From assembly GCA_900544075.1 (NCBI GenBank), contig UQTJ01000073.1, forward strand, positions 1-8,000: a stretch of DNA of 8,000 nt. Direction: 5' to 3'. Shown piece after piece: positions 5,319-8,000 of the stretch; positions within the stretch are counted from its first letter, which is position 1; each line of letters begins with the position of its first letter. This DNA is from an uncultured Bacteroides sp. Its GTDB lineage: Bacteria; Bacteroidota; Bacteroidia; Bacteroidales; Bacteroidaceae. Below the pieces are notes generated by a model. The model saw only the letters and a list, made by a program, of their open reading frames with translations. It did not search any database and was not told the origin of the DNA. The position numbers and the translations under genes were made by a program.

Positions 5319-6839
5319 ATGGATCATCCTGTAATAGAAATAATGGATACAACACTCCGCGATGGTGAACAGACCAGCGGAGTATCGTTTGTTCCACACG
5401 AAAAACTGATGATAGCCCGCATGCTGCTCGAAGACCTGAAAGTTGACAGGATAGAGGTGGCATCGGCACGTGTGTCCGACGGAGAACTGAATGCAGTCAG
5501 GATGATATGCGATTGGGCAGCACGCCACAATATGCTATATAAGGTAGAAGTACTTGGCTTTGTGGACGGAACTGTCTCTGTAGATTGGATACATGATGCT
5601 GGCGGACGGGTGATAAACCTTCTTTCGAAGGGCTCGGAGAAACACTGTCGCTATCAGCTGAAGAAAACACTGGAAGAACATCTTGAAGATATTCGCCGTA
5701 CAGTGGCATACGCTTTGGACCGCGATATGGAGGTAAATCTTTATCTGGAAGACTGGAGTAACGGTATGAAAGATTCTCCGGAATATGTTTTCGGACTTGT
5801 TGACGGATTGCTTGATGCAGGAATCAAACGTTTTATGTTGCCTGATACACTTGGAATACTCAATCCTCTTCAGGTGATAGAGTATATGCGCAAAATGAAA
5901 AAACGTTATCCTGATTTGCATTTCGATTTCCATGCGCATAATGACTATGACCTGGCTGTCAGCAATGTATTGGCTGCAGTTTTGAGCGGTGTGAAAGGTC
6001 TTCATACTACAATTAATGGTCTAGGCGAGCGTGCAGGGAACGCTCCTCTTGCCAGTGTGCAGGCGATATTGAAAGATCATTTTCAGGCTATCACACATAT
6101 TGACGAGAGTCGCTTGAACGAGATAAGCCGTACAGTTGAATCATATTCGGGTATAAGTATTCCAGCCAACAAGCCTATAGTGGGTCAGAATGTGTTTACT
6201 CAGGTGGCAGGTGTTCATGCCGACGGTGACAGCAAGAACAATCTTTATTTCAACGATCTTCAGCCGGAACGTTTCGGTCGTGTGAGGGAATATGCCCTTG
6301 GTAAGAACTCTGGTAAAGCAAATATCCGGAAAAATTTGGAAAGTCTGGGGCTGGAACTGGATGAAGAATCCATGCGTAAAGTGACAGACCGTATCATCGA
6401 ACTTGGCGACCGCAAGGAACTTGTGACTCAGGACGACTTGCCTTATATCATCAGCGATGTGCTCAAACATGATACAGTAGATAAAAAGGTCAAGCTTTTG
6501 AGTTACTTTGTCACTCTTGCACAAGGATTGAAACCTATGGCTACATTGAGCATAGAGATAGACGGTAAAGTATATCAGGAAAGCTCAAGCGGTGACGGTC
6601 AGTATGATGCCTTTGTGCGTGCATTGCGCAAGATATATAAAGGAACATTGAATCGTAAGTTCCCTATGCTTGTGAATTATGCTGTTACAATTCCACCGGG
6701 CGGACGTACCGATGCGTTTGTACAGACTGTGATAACATGGAACTACGAAGATAAGGAATTCCGTACTCGCGGTTTGGATGCCGACCAGACGGAAGCAGCA
6801 ATTAAAGCTACAATAAAAATGTTGAATCTTATTAATTAG
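5319..6839 (+). CDS. cimA: Citramalate synthase-like enzyme (LeuA/CimA family)
   Basis: This second DRE-TIM synthase probably condenses pyruvate with acetyl-CoA to (R)-citramalate, the first step of the threonine-independent route to isoleucine. From memory it aligns with Leptospira interrogans CimA (516 residues; here 506) throughout: LEDWSNG, VFTQVAGVHADGD, ERFGR, IPPGGRTDA. Arg14 and Asp15 in DTTLRDGEQ, Glu144, His205 and His207 (HAHND) and Asn241 (GERAGN) are the catalytic and metal residues. The three Leptospira residues credited with pyruvate selection (Leu81, Leu104, Tyr144) correspond to Leu79, Leu102 and Tyr142. The C-terminal region (about 390-506) is a LeuA-type regulatory domain with GDGQYDAF (Tyr429, Asp430), matching the part of the Leptospira enzyme that binds isoleucine. 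It sits between leuD and leuB, whose products could process citramalate. Such genes are often labelled 2-isopropylmalate or homocitrate synthase. The family is certain; the substrate is inferred. Confidence 0.82.
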   Translation: MDHPVIEIMDTTLRDGEQTSGVSFVPHEKLMIARMLLEDLKVDRIEVASARVSDGELNAVRMICDWAARHNMLYKVEVLGFVDGTVSVDWIHDAGGRVINLLSKGSEKHCRYQLKKTLEEHLEDIRRTVAYALDRDMEVNLYLEDWSNGMKDSPEYVFGLVDGLLDAGIKRFMLPDTLGILNPLQVIEYMRKMKKRYPDLHFDFHAHNDYDLAVSNVLAAVLSGVKGLHTTINGLGERAGNAPLASVQAILKDHFQAITHIDESRLNEISRTVESYSGISIPANKPIVGQNVFTQVAGVHADGDSKNNLYFNDLQPERFGRVREYALGKNSGKANIRKNLESLGLELDEESMRKVTDRIIELGDRKELVTQDDLPYIISDVLKHDTVDKKVKLLSYFVTLAQGLKPMATLSIEIDGKVYQESSSGDGQYDAFVRALRKIYKGTLNRKFPMLVNYAVTIPPGGRTDAFVQTVITWNYEDKEFRTRGLDADQTEAAIKATIKMLNLIN

Positions 6840-6865
6840 AATAATAAACTTAAAACTCAAATACA

Positions 6866-7927
6866 ATGGATTTTAAAATAGCAGTATTAGCCGGTGACGG
6901 AATAGGACCGGAGATTTCCGTACAGGGAGTAGATGTAATGACAGCCGTTTGCGAGAAATTCGGCCATAAAGTTTCATACGAATATGCCATCTGTGGTGCA
7001 GATGCAATAGATAAAGTGGGCGATCCGTTCCCGGAAGCAACTTACGAGGTTTGTAAAAATGCCGATGCAGTATTGTTCTCTGCAGTAGGCGATCCTAAAT
7101 TTGATAATGATCCGACTGCAAAAGTCCGTCCGGAACAGGGACTTCTGGCTATGCGCAAAAAACTCGGATTATTTGCAAACATCCGTCCTGTACAGACTTT
7201 CAAATGCTTGGTACACAAGTCTCCTCTTAAGGCAGAACTTGTTGATGGTGCAGATTTCCTTTGCATCCGCGAGTTGACAGGAGGTATGTATTTCGGCGAA
7301 AAATATCAGGATAACGACAAGGCATACGATACAAATATGTACACTCGTCCTGAAATCGAAAGAATTCTGAAAGTAGGTTTCGAATATGCGATGAAGCGTC
7401 GTAAGCATCTTACTGTAGTTGATAAGGCTAATGTACTTGCTTCTTCACGTTTGTGGAGACAGATTGCCCAGGAAATGGCTCCGCAGTATCCAGAAGTGAC
7501 TACAGACTATATGTATGTGGACAATGCAGCAATGAAGATGATTCAGGAGCCTAAGTTCTTCGATGTAATGGTTACAGAAAATACATTCGGCGACATTCTT
7601 ACAGACGAAGGTTCCGTAATCAGTGGTTCTATGGGACTCCTTCCATCTGCTTCTACTGGCGAAAGTACACCTGTATTTGAGCCTATCCATGGTTCATGGC
7701 CACAAGCTAAAGGTTTGAACATTGCCAACCCGTTGGCACAGATATTGTCCGTAGCAATGCTGTTCGAATATTTCGACTGTAAGGAAGAAGGTGCATTGAT
7801 CCGTCGTGCTGTTGATGCTTCACTCGACGCAAATGTACGTACTCCTGAAATTCAGGTAGAAGGCGGTGCCAAATATGGTACTAAAGAAGTAGGGCAGTGG
7901 ATTGTAGATTATATCAAGAAAGCTTGA
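6866..7927 (+). CDS. leuB: 3-isopropylmalate dehydrogenase
   Basis: LeuB oxidatively decarboxylates 3-isopropylmalate with NAD+ to 2-oxoisocaproate; with a citramalate synthase present it can also convert 3-methylmalate to 2-oxobutyrate. It is a beta-decarboxylating dehydrogenase, cytosolic and normally dimeric. GDGIGPEI (10-17) opens the chain. Arg97, Arg107 and Arg135 are the malate-binding arginines, Tyr142 (GGMYFG) and Lys187 (VDKANVL) the catalytic pair, and Asp219, Asp243 and Asp247 (GDILTDE) the Mg ligands. HGSWPQAKGLNIANP is the NAD loop, with Trp-Pro-Gln where many LeuB enzymes have Ala-Pro-Asp, which I take to be a lineage variant. Length 353 compares with 363 in E. coli. It starts 26 bases after the citramalate synthase gene and appears to be the last gene of the operon in view. 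Confidence 0.96.
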   Translation: MDFKIAVLAGDGIGPEISVQGVDVMTAVCEKFGHKVSYEYAICGADAIDKVGDPFPEATYEVCKNADAVLFSAVGDPKFDNDPTAKVRPEQGLLAMRKKLGLFANIRPVQTFKCLVHKSPLKAELVDGADFLCIRELTGGMYFGEKYQDNDKAYDTNMYTRPEIERILKVGFEYAMKRRKHLTVVDKANVLASSRLWRQIAQEMAPQYPEVTTDYMYVDNAAMKMIQEPKFFDVMVTENTFGDILTDEGSVISGSMGLLPSASTGESTPVFEPIHGSWPQAKGLNIANPLAQILSVAMLFEYFDCKEEGALIRRAVDASLDANVRTPEIQVEGGAKYGTKEVGQWIVDYIKKA

Positions 7928-7996
7928 TTAGAAAGCTATTACATTTTATTGCTGTCCGATAAAAATTTATCTAAGTCATAAAAATAAGGCTGACTT
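7921..7996 (+). other. End of the leu operon with weak hairpins, no clear terminator
   Basis: After leuB only 73 bases remain. AGCTT (7921-7925) can pair with AAGCT (7933-7937), followed by an AT-rich stretch with TTTT at 7944-7947. GATAAA (7958-7963) faces TTTATC (7966-7971). AAGTCA (7973-7978) pairs perfectly with TGACTT (7991-7996) around a 12-base loop, and the window ends four bases later. The last could be the start of a terminator whose T-run lies outside. None is strong enough to call, and no further gene begins here. Confidence 0.25.
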
Positions 7997-8000
7997 CATT

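Noticed and set aside
5319..6839. Homocitrate synthase (NifV or lysine type) as the function of the second synthase.
   Set aside because: The pocket residues and full-length similarity point to the Leptospira CimA type, and no nitrogen-fixation or lysine-pathway gene is nearby. Substrate specificity still needs an assay.
5002..6866. Several minus-strand open frames of 68-156 codons over leuD and the citramalate synthase gene.
   Set aside because: They overlap one another and real genes, have no family features, and have no promoter or spacing that suggests expression.

Overview
The window looks like a chromosomal segment of a member of the Bacteroidota, most probably Bacteroidales (Bacteroides, Phocaeicola or Prevotella type). 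This rests on four things: a promoter with an exact TAnnTTTG -7 element, A/T-rich start regions with no convincing Shine-Dalgarno sequences, protein sequences of Bacteroides type, and the gene order leuA-leuC-leuD-second synthase-leuB. All genes are on the + strand. I assigned genus-level relatives from memory and could not search.

Layout. Positions 1-40 are the 3' end of a 5S rRNA, closing an rRNA operon that lies to the left, followed by its intrinsic terminator (52-81). Next comes pncB (221-1387), the nicotinate phosphoribosyltransferase of NAD salvage, behind a short promoter region with two inverted repeats built on the word GTAAA. The 312-base gap 1388-1699 holds no ordinary gene from 1388 to about 1472. 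It then holds a Bacteroides-type promoter (1473-1503), a 28-codon leader peptide rich in Leu and Ile codons (1528-1614), a 10-bp antiterminator pairing (1590-1599 with 1645-1654) and a strong Rho-independent terminator (1637-1674). After it, the operon runs leuA (1700-3196), leuC (3283-4677), leuD (4699-5301), a citramalate-synthase-like gene (5319-6839) and leuB (6866-7927). The last 73 bases contain only weak hairpins.

How the genes work together. LeuA condenses 2-oxoisovalerate with acetyl-CoA; LeuCD isomerises and LeuB oxidatively decarboxylates the product, giving the leucine precursor. The fourth gene closely resembles Leptospira citramalate synthase and keeps its pyruvate-pocket residues. 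The same LeuCD and LeuB enzymes could therefore turn citramalate into 2-oxobutyrate, the isoleucine precursor, without threonine. The operon would be a combined leucine and isoleucine unit.

The most interesting object is the leader. Its peptide carries five Leu and four Ile codons, including a run of three Ile and two Leu, just ahead of the antiterminator strand. It looks like a ribosome-mediated attenuator that reads both amino acids made by the operon. Its antiterminator pairs mostly with the terminator loop rather than with the terminator's 5' arm, which is not the textbook arrangement.
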